From Dissophora ornata (Eukaryota > Mortierellomycota > Mortierellomycetes > Mortierellales > Mortierellaceae), in the NCBI GenBank assembly GCA_025201705.1, contig MU616567.1, positions 1-64,000 on the forward strand: a stretch of DNA of 64,000 nucleotides, in the 5' to 3' direction. Shown in pieces: positions 46,762 through 61,200 of this stretch. Below the pieces are notes generated by a model. That model ran no database searches. It saw only the letters and a list, made by a program, of their open reading frames with translations, and was not told the origin of the DNA. The first letter of the stretch is position 1, and each line of letters opens with the position of its first letter. Both the position numbers and the translations under genes were made by a program.

Positions 46762-49700
46762 TTACACAGAGGAGGAATTCTCGATCAAATGGTATTGAAG
46801 ACGACTTGTCTCCGCCAGAACGCCTTCACGTACCCAGAACTGGACTTTTGGCTCCAGAACGTCCTCAGCGACGTGTAGGTTCTCTGAAATGGTTGGCAAT
46901 GTCCATGTGTCTGTGTGCACCCCCGTTCATGATCCATAAAAGAGAGCGTTAGCTTTGACGCGTGAACCTGGAGTGAACTTTGCAGACAACATGTCAGTGA
47001 TCGCAATACAGTAGTACCACATACCTTGTTCTTCAAAGAGTTGGATAATGGAAGCATGGATAGGCTCGACCTGCAGTTGCAAAGTCCTATCCTCCAATTC
47101 CAGCTCCAACTCGACCATGCCCAAAGACGGGAACAGACTCAGTTTTTGTGCTGGTTTCGATGCTTGGAAGGCTGTGCTAAATGATTCCAAAAGTCTAACA
47201 AAGGTGAAAGGAAAACAACGCGACGGGAGCACCAACCATTTTTTTGTTAGTTTCAAGTTACGGAATTTTTCATGGGGCTAGTTGGTCGATGGCTGCTGTC
47301 CCGTACCGTTTATATGGAGTTGGCAGCTCAAGCGTTTCATTTTCGATTTCAGGCCAGTAGTATCTCGAGGCAATCGTCGCACTCACAGCCATCTATTTTA
47401 GCACAACACAATGAGAATGGACGGGATGCTTTGAAGGTTGTTCTGGGTAACATGGACTCATGTGACTTGGCAATATAACGACGTTGATGAAACATACGTC
47501 TGGATGAAGTGATTGGATGTTAGCGTTGACGCGTTTCGACTCTGCAACGTCTGCCAGCATCACCTCACAGTGCTGGAGATCGGTCTCTCCAAACCGTAAT
47601 TTCAGCAGTTCAAGTTGTCGAATCTATGGGGGATGTCAAGTCAGTATACCGTACATCAATTGCTGTTTACAGAGCAAGCATACAAAAAATTAAAGAATCC
47701 ACCCTTTCTAGATCTTGAAAGCCCTACCTCACGGTCGATCTTAAAGTCCGTGGCCTGAAGCAACCTGTCAGCAAGAATAGTCTGGAATTCTTCGATAAAT
47801 CGATCGTTGGTGTCGTAGATGTTGGCAAGAACACTGATAATATCTGCCATTCTTCTCCTTGCCGAGCTCAAGTCTAACGTATTATATGAATTTGAGTACT
47901 GGGCGTCTTGCTCAATGTCGATATCGTTGATGAATAAACGGCGCAGATAGATTGACATACCTGGACCGGCATTGACAGGCTCTGGAACCCATATCTCGTC
48001 GTCTGAGCCTTCATCATCAGCCTCCGCATTGACCTGGATCCCCTCGGCGGGATTTGCCAGCAAGTCGCTAGAATCATCGACAATGCAAGATACTATGGCC
48101 CGCATGGTATCATCTCTTGTTCTATGCAAGGGACAGGCAATAAATAAACGGTGCGACAAAATCTGTTTGAGACCCAATGCACAAAAGAAACTGTCGCGAA
48201 CAATTTTCATACCTCAAGTATTGGTTGATCGCTCGCGCAGCATGATCCAGCATGACTCCGGACGGATCAAGGATTCGAAGATATTTGATGGTGCAAATGT
48301 AAAATTCGATAATGTCCGTTGTCTCTGCTCCGGGGTGAAGCAGCCGCTTTTCCATCCTTGATTTCATGTGCAAAAAAAAAAAAAAAAGGCAGGAAGTAAG
48401 CATGGCATGTAGTGTAGCTGATGGCGTCAGCATCTGATAACATGAAAAGTGAGTTGATAGAGCGACTTACGCCATCAGAATGGCATTCTGAAGCTGTTCG
48501 CGTTGGCCGGACCACTCGATACAGGCCTTCAGATCATGCACTGCAGGCTTGGAATCCGGGCATTCGACAATAATATTGAAAAACTCTTTGATCCTAGATA
48601 GATGTCGGGCAATCAGACGCGATTCGACATCGCAGTTATCCGCCAAATATTCAAGGAAAGTAGGATGCACTAACCGCAGGTCACCAAATGTCTTGAAAAA
48701 GTAGAATTCCAGTCGGCTGGCCCACATTTTATACCTCTTCCTACCAGAAGGGTCATCTACGAAATACGCCGGGAAGTAAACGTCAGGTACATCATACATA
48801 AAGTCAAAAAGCGACGAAAGCGATAAAAACCAAGAAACAGACACTGGCTAACCTCGATCTTTCTTCGGCAAAAGTGTCAACCGCAGAAAAGGAAGGATCA
48901 CAAAACTCATCCAGTCTTTCCCATTTTCCAGTGTTGCCACGCTCCACCTTCCCTTGAACGAATTGAAGACCTTGTTCTCGACCTTTTCATATAGCATCCT
49001 CGTCACGACATCCGTCATGTGTGAGGCAAATCCGATCTCCTCTAGCTTATGGCAGAGATCTAGATATGCTTGTATCTGACCCTCTTTCTCTAGCGATTCA
49101 ACGCCAGCGGCACCGTGCCCACCATGAAAGATCTGTTCCACAAGTTCATCATCCATGTCGTCAACAAACAAGTCCATAGCAAAACGTCCGTCCTGCATGA
49201 TCCGCCTCCGTTTCTTGCCGAGTTGCTGCCCATTCGTACCCCTTTCGTGATCACCATCATAGCCCAGCGTCTGCTCGGCGAGGCCCATCATCGCATCTGT
49301 ATTCTCTGAAGACCTCTCAAGATGGTCCCCAGAAGCCACATTGGGGTGAGATATCTCATACTGCTGAAAGATGGTTTCGAAATAGAGGTGCGCTACTTGG
49401 TCAAAAGAAGGAGGGAGACGGATGGCTAACTCGGCTGAGAATTCTGTCAGGAATCGTGACGAAACCTCCAAAGAGGTGAAGTCGAGTGGTGATTCCTTGC
49501 TCATGGCGACTCGCAAACGCTCGTCAAACAGGTGGGCCAATTGCCGTGATATTGCGAAGCGCGTATGGATGGCGTGGATGACGTTGTAAAATGCAGAAAT
49601 GACCCACTCTGCCGATCCACTCTGATATGGTGCTGCAGCGACATATTCCTGGTGAGGTGATTTGACCGATGGCACATTAGACATGGAGTCATATCTTGTC

Positions 49701-50316
49701 GTCGTCATGATGCATTTCGGGAAACGCGCAATCAGTGGTACCTGGTATTGAGATTCTATGTCTTCCAAAAGTGGGACGACGTTCTCTAGTGCGTCCCTGC
49801 GAAAGGTTTCTAGTAGTTGCGCCAGAAAAAACAAGTTAGATTGAGAAGATATCCTTGAAGAACTATGGCTTCCCACACAGCAGCCTCCTAGCACTGACGT
49901 ACCAAGTAGCCAGGTGCCAGCCCACCGACCGAGCCCTTTTCTGATTAGGAGACTTAAGCTTGCTTTGACACGGGCTACGAGTAGAGAGTAGTCAATATAT
50001 ATGTAGGTGTTAGAGCATTCATGAAATTTCCGGCAGAGAGCGACGTATAGTGCGCCAGTCCGCGGGAAGGACATACATGTCGATTCAGCAGCTTTGCTGG
50101 GGTCCATCGCCTTTAAAAACACTTCGGTGGCCTAGATATACGGGGGGTTAGACGGAAGGACTACTCGTAGAGGGACGAGAGATTCTCGCAACTTGGGAAG
50201 AGAGCTGTTACCATAGCGAGGGTCTCTCTTGCATGCTCGGGTTTCTTGCCATGAGGCCCCGGTCCAGTTAGGACGGCGAGCGCCTGGGCCCATTGGTCCT
50301 CGATGATGCTGTCCAT
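46762..50316 (-). CDS. APC2: Anaphase-promoting complex subunit 2 (cullin-like)
   Basis: About 12 exons on the minus strand. The N terminus reads MDSIIEDQWAQALAVL, then ATEVFLKAMDPSKAAES and ETFRRDALENVVPLLEDIE. The cullin core is shown by LLHPGAETTDIIEFYICTIK, SGVMLDHAARAINQYLRTRD, EFQTILADRLLQATDFKIDR, RYYWPEIENETLELPTPYKR and LFPSLGMVELELELEDRTLQ. The C-terminal winged helix (last exon 46910-46762) reads DTWTLPTISENLHVAEDVL then KVQFWVREGVLAETSRLQYH. With Apc11 it forms the catalytic core that ubiquitinates cyclins and securin. The start is set at the first in-frame ATG (50316); a further upstream exon is possible. Confidence 0.93.
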
Positions 50317-50958
50317 GGCGTTCGCTGTGGCAATCAACGCGTTTGGCGAAAGGCATTCGGCCAAAAAATGGTGGCGGGCAGTGACTGCTGACTGTCGTTT
50401 CTTTTTCTTTTTTTTTTGCTTGGTGCCAAGTGGTCAAAAACAAACCGAAGGATGGCGACGGTTCGGGCAGATCCACGGGGCCTGGGGGCATGCGCCATGG
50501 GGCAGACGCTGCGATGGGCCATCGGCAAGGGCGCGCAACATCCTTGCCGCCCCCTCTGTCCTCAGTCCGAGGCTCGGACTTTATCCTCTGGAACCAACAC
50601 CGGCCTCGGAAAGTAATAAAAGCAAAACTCTATTAAGGCTATCCCATGGGCAAAACAGAGGATAAAAATATTTTCTGGGATGTGAATCCCTTCCTTCCTC
50701 TCATTCGCCTCAATCATCCTTTTGTTCCTCACCTCCTCCTCCCCAAAGACTGCCTGTCGCCTTGCCCGATCGCCTTACCGGTTTCCAATGTTATACCCTG
50801 ACCAGTTGTTCATTGCCATCGTCGTCCCCTTCCTCACCCCACTCTGCCAGACTCCATATTCAAATACCTGCCACCTGCTCTCCGCCAAGTAAAAGCCCAC
50901 TCCCCCTTCCTCCTCCTCCTCCTCCTCCGCTCCCTTCAGTCCCTCGTAATCACCAACG
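50317..50958. other. Divergent intergenic region APC2 / S6K-like kinase
   Basis: 642 bp with CT-rich DNA (about 50690-50950) before the kinase start. Coding-like frames on the minus strand just upstream of APC2 lack support. Expected to hold both promoters. Confidence 0.5.
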
Positions 50959-53563
<2,605 letters not shown>

Positions 53564-53769
53564 CTCATCGTGGAAAGGTTGCAGAGAAAGACCTTGCGAG
53601 CAAAGATAGAGCTAAATAGACCATTGATTGGAAGTGGAACAATCCCTTGGCCCTGCGGGAAATACATGAATAAAGCTGTCTATATTTTTATGTCGACTCT
53701 TTTTGTCGCTCAGTGCTACAGAGTTGTTCAATAATATGTATGTATCAAAAAGCAAATCCCTTCTTTTTT

Positions 53770-56700
53770 TTAGCTTCTCTTTTTTCGCTGTCCCTCGCCA
53801 ACGATAGGAACCAAGGCCCGTCCGACCAACAGATCGCTTAATGCAAACAACAAGATAGTAAAGAGAACCATCAAGGACGAAATACAGAAATGGCTGATAC
53901 TTGTTCCGATCTCGAGCCACGATCCATCATCTCTCACCAGATAGAAGAAGTTAAGAGTCATAACATCCGTCGTGGCAAGTCCCAACAGGAACAGTGAGAA
54001 TGGTGGCAGATCAAGCGATCGACCCAGCACTCGGAAGATGGATGAAACCAAAAAGAACGGGATCAGGATCTTGATAATCAGAAGCGCGCCCATGAAGAAT
54101 GGATTAAAGACTGTCGTCAGCCGGAACACGGACTGGAGGGAGAACGAGGCCAAAGAGGCAACATTGCCTGTACCAAAAAATGCAACGTTGATGAAAAAGA
54201 GGAAAAACACAGCAGGGCGTGCATCCTTGGGTCCAAGACCACGGGTAGGGTAGTCGATCGTCAAGGATCCGTTCGTAGTCGCCGAGGGGCGTTTCTCAGA
54301 GAGAAGAGCATCCGAAAGAGGCTGCATTTCGCTAGCAGAATAAATCTTTCTTTCCAACATGAGCCACGACAGCAATGTCGTCGAAAGGAAGAAGTAAAAG
54401 ATGGATTCATATCTGTAGATGGGCACGAGCAACGGTGTTAATGATGAGCACACATTCTGAAGAGTAATAGGTCATGCGCAACTTAAACCGAACACTTACG
54501 AAATACTGAGCAAGATAAAGATCGGGGCGAAGGAGAGGTAGATGATGACCATGCGCAGCAGGTAGTGTTGGCTCGAGCGGGCGCCATAAACAAAGGGGAT
54601 ACTGCCCGTTACGACTAAGGCAAATAAGCAGTGCAACAATGTCAGTAGAGTTTAAAGTCTGGTAGGAGTTTCACGCATTTTGTGTGGTTTCCAATAGCCC
54701 ACTTACACAAAATGATCCAGCTAAGCATCTGGTTCAAAAAGGGCAATCCTTCGTGGGCTGCAAGACTCCTGACAGTGTCGTTCACGATAACGGTCGACAA
54801 GGCAATGAGGCCAGTCTGGGATACAAGGACAAGGACAAAATATTGGTAAGCGGGCCAGATTCACAAGGCAACTGTCTCTCGATAGAATGATTGTGGGTTT
54901 GGTTTTTACCTGGAGCATCATGACAGATTTGGCTGTCCTGGCAATGGCCTGCTGCTGTGGATCAATACTTGCTGCCACTCCTGGAACAACCATCACCGCC
55001 ACGATTCCACTCAGCGTCAGAATCAAACCACCGACAAGACTGATACATTCATGGAAAGAAAACAGAAAACCAACCACAGTTAGTGCTATTGAACCTTTTT
55101 TTTCCGGAAAAGATGTGAATTGCAGATAACTTACATGAGCATTTTATCCTCGCCTTTCTCAACAGGGAGTAGTGTAAAAATACTCGTTCCAAGGCAAGAA
55201 ACCGACCATGAGACCATTAGCATGGCACTATTGCGCTGGACACTGCTGGGTAAAAACACGGGCCAGAGGGCCAAGAACATGAAGCAGACTGAGAGAATAG
55301 CCCGGTTAAAGTAACTGTAGACCTATGAGTTTCCAGTGAGCAGATAGACGACGTTTGTTAGTATATGACAAAAATGAGGGCGTAAGGAAAATGCTTGCAA
55401 TGCAAAACTCACCAGAATCTCGAGTGCAACAATGTATCCTAGAACGGACCCAAGGGTCTTGATCCAGCCGTAATTGCGGGTTGTTTTGGAGATGGCAGAA
55501 AGGAGCTCCCTGCGATCCAACACGACGCGACTCCAAAAGAACACCGGGAATGCCACATAAGCATAGTAAAGCGCTGGCGACTGCTTCACGGTGAGGATGA
55601 CGGCAAAAATAACAAAGACCACTGCCGCTAAGGCGTTGATCTAATTTTTAAAACAAAATCGCAGTCGGTTGGTCAGCGGAGGGCTGCAGATGATGGTGGG
55701 ATGCTGCGATCAAGATGTATCATCTTACCAGCTGCGTCTCTTCCGGTGAGGCTACATTCTTGCGTGAACTCTGAACTCTTGCGGATCCCAAGGTCCCAAT
55801 ACGAGAATCATTGGAGCTGACAAAAGTCCTCAGGATAAAATTCAAGCTGAAGGCGATCCATCCTAGGTATCCTGCAGAGACAACGGAGCGAAGGAACAAC
55901 CAGTCGTATCTGCGAGTAAGAGAGGGCGGGGCATAGTTAGTGGCGTTGGTCAATTGAGTGAAACCAACAACTTTTCTCGGCTACTTGATTAAAACGACAC
56001 TGAACTTACGTTTGCAGATAGCGAAGTCCTTCCAGGCACAGATTGCGGACGAGAGCACACTCTGCCTCTGCTTCTTCGTACTTTCCGGCGTCAATGAGGG
56101 CCTGGACCTGAGCTTTGACGGCCTCGGGCGAGTGTTCGCCAGTCAGTCCAGGGAATGGCTTGAAAAAGAGCTCTGTACGGCGTTTTAGCTCCTGCTTGAC
56201 ATGGTACTGCTCCAGAATTTGAAGGGTGTTGGTGAAAGTGGATGCAGCCCTGAACGAATCCGATGCATCCAGATAAGGCAAGGGAAGTTCTCCGACAGAG
56301 TTCACTGGATAGTTTATTCCGATGAGCGACGCCTAATCCACAGACATGTCGTCAGTCATTTGTTAATGCATAGCACAATAGGGAGATCACCAAGAGCTAG
56401 GGAGAGACAAAGAGAGAGTGTGTGCGAGAGAAAAGTCGGTCTTGCACGTACCATGAGAGGCGCAATATCTGCTTGCTTCACATCGTGTCTGCTGTATTCA
56501 TCCAATTTCCAGTCTGCGGAAAACTCGTCATGGCCCTGGGGGTTGACTTTGTTGGGACCCTGGATTCCAGCTCCCCATGCAACGATCGGCGTCCGGGTGT
56601 TGTCTGGGTGGCCATCTCCGTGTACACCTGGACACACAATAGAGTTACAGCAGATGAGAGCCGAGTTTGTGCTTCGAAACAGTCCCTGGCACAACGTTTT

Positions 56701-57971
56701 CCCATTATTTTTTTAGGATGTTTGCCAGCCACTTACCGCGATTACCCATTCCGTGATCAGCAGTGAACAGGTAGGCGGTCTTGCTATCGTCGCCATAAAA
56801 TTCCCGCAGCTGCTCCGTGACCTTCCTGATGCCTTCATCCACAATCTTGATGTTGTTAAGATAGATCTCCGAGTTGGGGAGATGAGAGTGTCCGTTGGTG
56901 TCCAGGCCTAGGAGATGCAAGAAGAACACAATCTTGTCCGAGTGCAGTTTCTTGCGCAGTCCCTCGTCCGTCTTGGCCTTCTCAAGCAATTGGGTGAACT
57001 CGTCAAAGACCCAGGTGTCGAGGGCGCTAGCGTCGCCTGGCAGGGACGAACAGCCACAAAGGTTGATCGAACGTGTTAGATCAGAGATTGCTGACTGGCA
57101 CAGTCAACGGCCACATTCCAACGAAATTATTCCGGACAAACTTGCCTGTGCCAAAGTCTTCATCCTCTGCGGCGTACATAATAGTGTCGATCCTGTCAGG
57201 GTCGGACGCTCCGTGGGCAAACATGGGTAGGATGTCGGGCGAACCAAAGGACCATGTGTGCTCACTTTGATTGAAGACCGAGTCAAAGTTGACCGGGTTC
57301 ATCTGCCAGCCTGTGTATCAATGTCAACGAGGGCAATTGTCAGTGGTTAAGGTCGACTGCCGAAAAAGGCCTCTGTGGAATATTGATCCTCTCTTCGCGC
57401 TGACTAACCTTTGGTGACAGCGCTAACGTCCTCGTAAAAGCCAGCAATAATGGCGACGTGGCCAGGACGCGACTCTGTTGGCACGCGCGTGTGGGACACA
57501 CCCCAGGTTCCCTCGTTCTCAACGACGTGTCGGAGGAACGGAGCTCTTGTCTCGAGCTCGTTCGTCTTGGGATCAGGATGGAACTGGTATAGTTTGTCTG
57601 CGCGCAGACCATCGGCTATAACAGTTGCATTGAATGGATGCGATGTAGTTGTTATAGTTGTGGTTGTGGTAGTAGTTGTCGTTGTTGTTGCCGATGCGTT
57701 TTCAGTGATTAGGATCAGATCAGGGTCAGTATCAAAACCTGTTTCTTCGAATGCCATAAGTTTGCTTCAGGTAGAGGAAACGCAATTATTTACCGACAAA
57801 GAGAACGAGGCGCTTTGCAGGCGCAGGGGCTGCAACGCGGTGCTGGTCCATGCCATGGACAAGCGGGGAGGTGAAGTAGATGTCAAAGATGGAGCAGATG
57901 TAGGTGATGTGGAATAGGACGCCGAGGATGAGGAGCCATGCGCTCGTGAGCTTAGATGGCAAGCGCGCCAT
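53770..57971 (-). CDS. MCD4: GPI ethanolamine phosphate transferase 1 (Mcd4/PIG-N)
   Basis: Multi-exon minus-strand gene (about 12 exons). It begins with an N-terminal signal anchor ([20 protein letters not shown]), then the alkaline-phosphatase-like luminal domain: [15 protein letters not shown] (57794/57615 junction), [85 protein letters not shown] and [19 protein letters not shown] with the metal-binding Asp/His. Many transmembrane helices follow (for example [54 protein letters not shown]), ending GEGQRKKRS. The enzyme adds ethanolamine phosphate to the first GPI mannose in the ER. Intron 1 contains an ACA-type repeat. It faces SLP1 head-to-head and S6K tail-to-tail. Confidence 0.95.
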
Positions 57972-58293
57972 GGTTGGTGGCGGCGTCGTGCGGTTGTTCC
58001 TGTCGGGGGTGCAGAGGGGAAGCAAGGGAATGGAGGGGACAGGTCACAGCGATGGCGATGGCGATGGCTAGCACAAGGGCGATGAATGGAGGATGGGAGG
58101 ATGGGGGATGTGAGAAAAGGCGATCAGGATGATCGATCAGTCTAGCGAATACGGCGGACAAAGAAAAATATCTGCTCCACACAGCGCGCAGCCTTCAATC
58201 CCCTGCCAAAAAGATCCTCCATCCTCCTGTTCTCTTCATCTGCGTGTCCAGTCCATCTCTCATTCCCACGACACTGCTCCCATCCACTCACGC
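57972..58293. promoter_or_regulatory. Short divergent promoter between MCD4 and SLP1-like gene
   Basis: Only 322 bp separate the two start codons, so both genes of the ER must be transcribed from this stretch; no clear TATA box is seen. Confidence 0.5.
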
Positions 58294-61200
58294 ATGGCAC
58301 CTGCATGGTCCTGGAAGACACTACACTGGCCAGCCTTCCTCATCCTCTGCGCGCTGGTCGCCCTGGACCTGCACTCTGCGCATCTCGTCCACGCCTTCTT
58401 CCACGTCGAGCACCCAGACAGCAGCACCGCCAGTACAAGTAGCAGCAGTAGCAGCAGTAGCAGCAGCAGCCACAGCAACGCCCGCGCCCACAGCCCTAAC
58501 GGGTACAACAACTTCAACCACAACCATCTCCACCCTGCTTCTTGCGCCTGTCTGCTGCGGGACGACCCCTTCCTCTTGCGCCAGCACCAACAATGCTCCA
58601 CTCGGCCCTATCCCTTTTGTCTTCATGACAGGATCGAGAACCGTCTCCTCCCGGAAGAAGCGGCTCAGGCCACAGTATGTCTCTGCACCACTCGAATGTA
58701 TGGAGATCAGTAAAGGCTTGTTTCTAACCTGCAGGACTTTCTTTGTGTATGCGTGTGTGTGTGTCTAATAGTCCTCGATTCAAACGTCTGACGACAATGG
58801 CGATCACATTATCGCTGCACCTGCAGAATCAACAAACAGCATCGGCGAGCATGCAGAGTATAAAACGGCGGAAGTATTAGTAGACGGTGCAGCGCTAGGA
58901 CACGATGATAAGGGGCGCCAGTCCAGCGCAGTTAACCACCCAGCCTCTAGTCCAACCATCGCTGGATCGACTGTCGTTGTCTCTTCCCGCGATCCAGAGG
59001 CTGCAACACAGGCACCTGATCGTCAGTCGACAGTGACGGGAGGTGTTTCCGGGAATAGTCCGGAAGCAACCACTACAAACAGCCCTCATGTGGAGATTAC
59101 TGCGAGCAGCATTACTACATCCCAGTCAGTAAAGCCGCGAGAGACCACTCGGCAAAAAAAAAATCCAGCAGCACCCAGCCCTACGAACCATGCTCAATCT
59201 GAGCGACATATACCTTCGTACGAACAGTGGCGCAAGCAGGTCCTGGAAAAAAAGAAACCGGCCGACCCCAACGAACGCAAGCTGAGGAAACGAAAACCCT
59301 ATCAGGAGAGCGCTGAGGATGTTGCTATTGGTGCCGAGGACGAACTTGGTTTTGTCTTCCCAAACATGGACACCGGAAACGGCAATGTCAAAGGTGGTGA
59401 CAGTCGTTTCCAGCAGATATCAGATCAGCTGGGCGGCAGTCCTAACCTGAAACAAAGGGAGGGCAGGGACAAGGAGTGTATCAAAGCAGAGTACGCCAAG
59501 GATCCCAAGGATCGATTCAATCACGCCTCGGCCACTTGTGCTGCCAGTGTTGTCAAGGCCAGCAAAGACGCGACCAGCATCATGGCAATCCTTAATGAGG
59601 GCAAGGACAATTACATGTTGAACAAGTGCTCCACCAAGGAAAAGTTCTTCGTGGTTGAGCTCTGCGAGGAGATTCTCGTCGACACGTTTGTCCTTGGCAA
59701 CTACGAGTTTTTCTCCTCAACCTTCAAGGACTTTGTTGTCTCTGTGAATCGCTACCCACCAAGAGATGATGGCTGGAGCACCCTCGGACATTTTCAGGCG
59801 AGGAACACGAGGGATGCGCAGGCAAGTCGACTTGCAGATTCTCCCTGGGATTGATAATTCTACATTCAATCGTCAAATGCTCAACATCCATATTTCGTTT
59901 TCTATTTCAGGTATTCAGACCCGCCATTCCCCAGCTAGCCACTTATATCCGGTTCGATTTTTCGAGCCACTATGGAAGCGAATACTATTGCCCCGTCACT
60001 CTGCTGCGTGTATACGGCGCAACAGCCCTGGAGCAGCTGAAACAGGAAGAAGAAGAAGAAAAGAGGCAGGCGGAGGAAGAGAAACGATTGGCAGAGTTAG
60101 AAAAGACAAGGCAAGCAGCCGCAGAAGCAGAGGATGCAGAGGACACTGAGGATGTGGAGGATAAAGAGGATAAAGAGGATAAAGAGGATAAAAAGGATAA
60201 AGAAGATATCAAGGAGGCGGAAGCAACTGATAAACACGAATCCGGGGTCGTGAAGGAGGGCGCCGCCGCAAATGAGGTTACTCAACCTGGCGAAAGCGAT
60301 CCAGATGCTTACTTGAAGAAACTAGAGTTTAACGACAGCTCGATAGCGACTGAAACACCCCCAACGCCTGCAGAGTCTCAAACCACAACAGAAGTGGTCC
60401 ACGATCATTCTGCACCAACTCCTCAGGACATAGTTAAAAGCAACCAGCTGGAGGTCGGAGATGATCTTTCTTCTCTGGAGCACTCAGAGGCGGAATCGCC
60501 GACGCTTGTATTCTTGGAAGGAGCCAGAACGAAGACAGGGGACACCCAAATGGACAATACTACTGCTGGTCACGTCGTATCGTCCGACACCATTCTGAAG
60601 TCATTTGAGGAAACGACCGCAACTCCTACAGAGCATGTGCCCACGGACGTTTTCCCACCACGTGCTTCAACATCGCCAGCTTCGATGCAGGATGATGGGG
60701 ATTGGAGGAATGCAGACCTGGGGATGATGACGCTGTCGCCCAAGGCCAGGCCGACTCCACCCCCAAAACCGCCCGTGGGGCCAAAGCCATCAGGCGGAGT
60801 GGGGACGACCGTCGGTGGCGCCCCTCCGGCAACAGATTCTCCACCCCACCCGTCACCGTCCCCTCAGCATTCTTCACAGGAGAGTGTCTACAAGAACATT
60901 GTTAATCGACTTAAAGCGCTAGAATTGAATTCGACGCTGTCGTATCAGTATCTGGAAGAACAGAGCAACGTTTACAACGATGTTCTGGAGTCAGGCGAGC
61001 AAAAGATCAACCAGCTTGTGAGCCATTTGAATGAGGCAACCCGTCGTCTCGAGGCGCTTGGACGAAAGTACGATCAATTGGCATACAGCTATAGGGCACA
61101 TGTAGAAGTCGATGGCGAGAAGCGTCGCCAGGATTTTATCAATCTCGCAACTCAGGTTCATGTCCTTGGAGCCCAGGTATCGATCGATTAGAGAGATCCT

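Noticed and set aside
57404..57757. Frame with a run of Thr preceding the MCD4 second exon
   Set aside because: It reads through intron 1 (57616-57793); the conserved LVLFVADGLRAD requires the splice.
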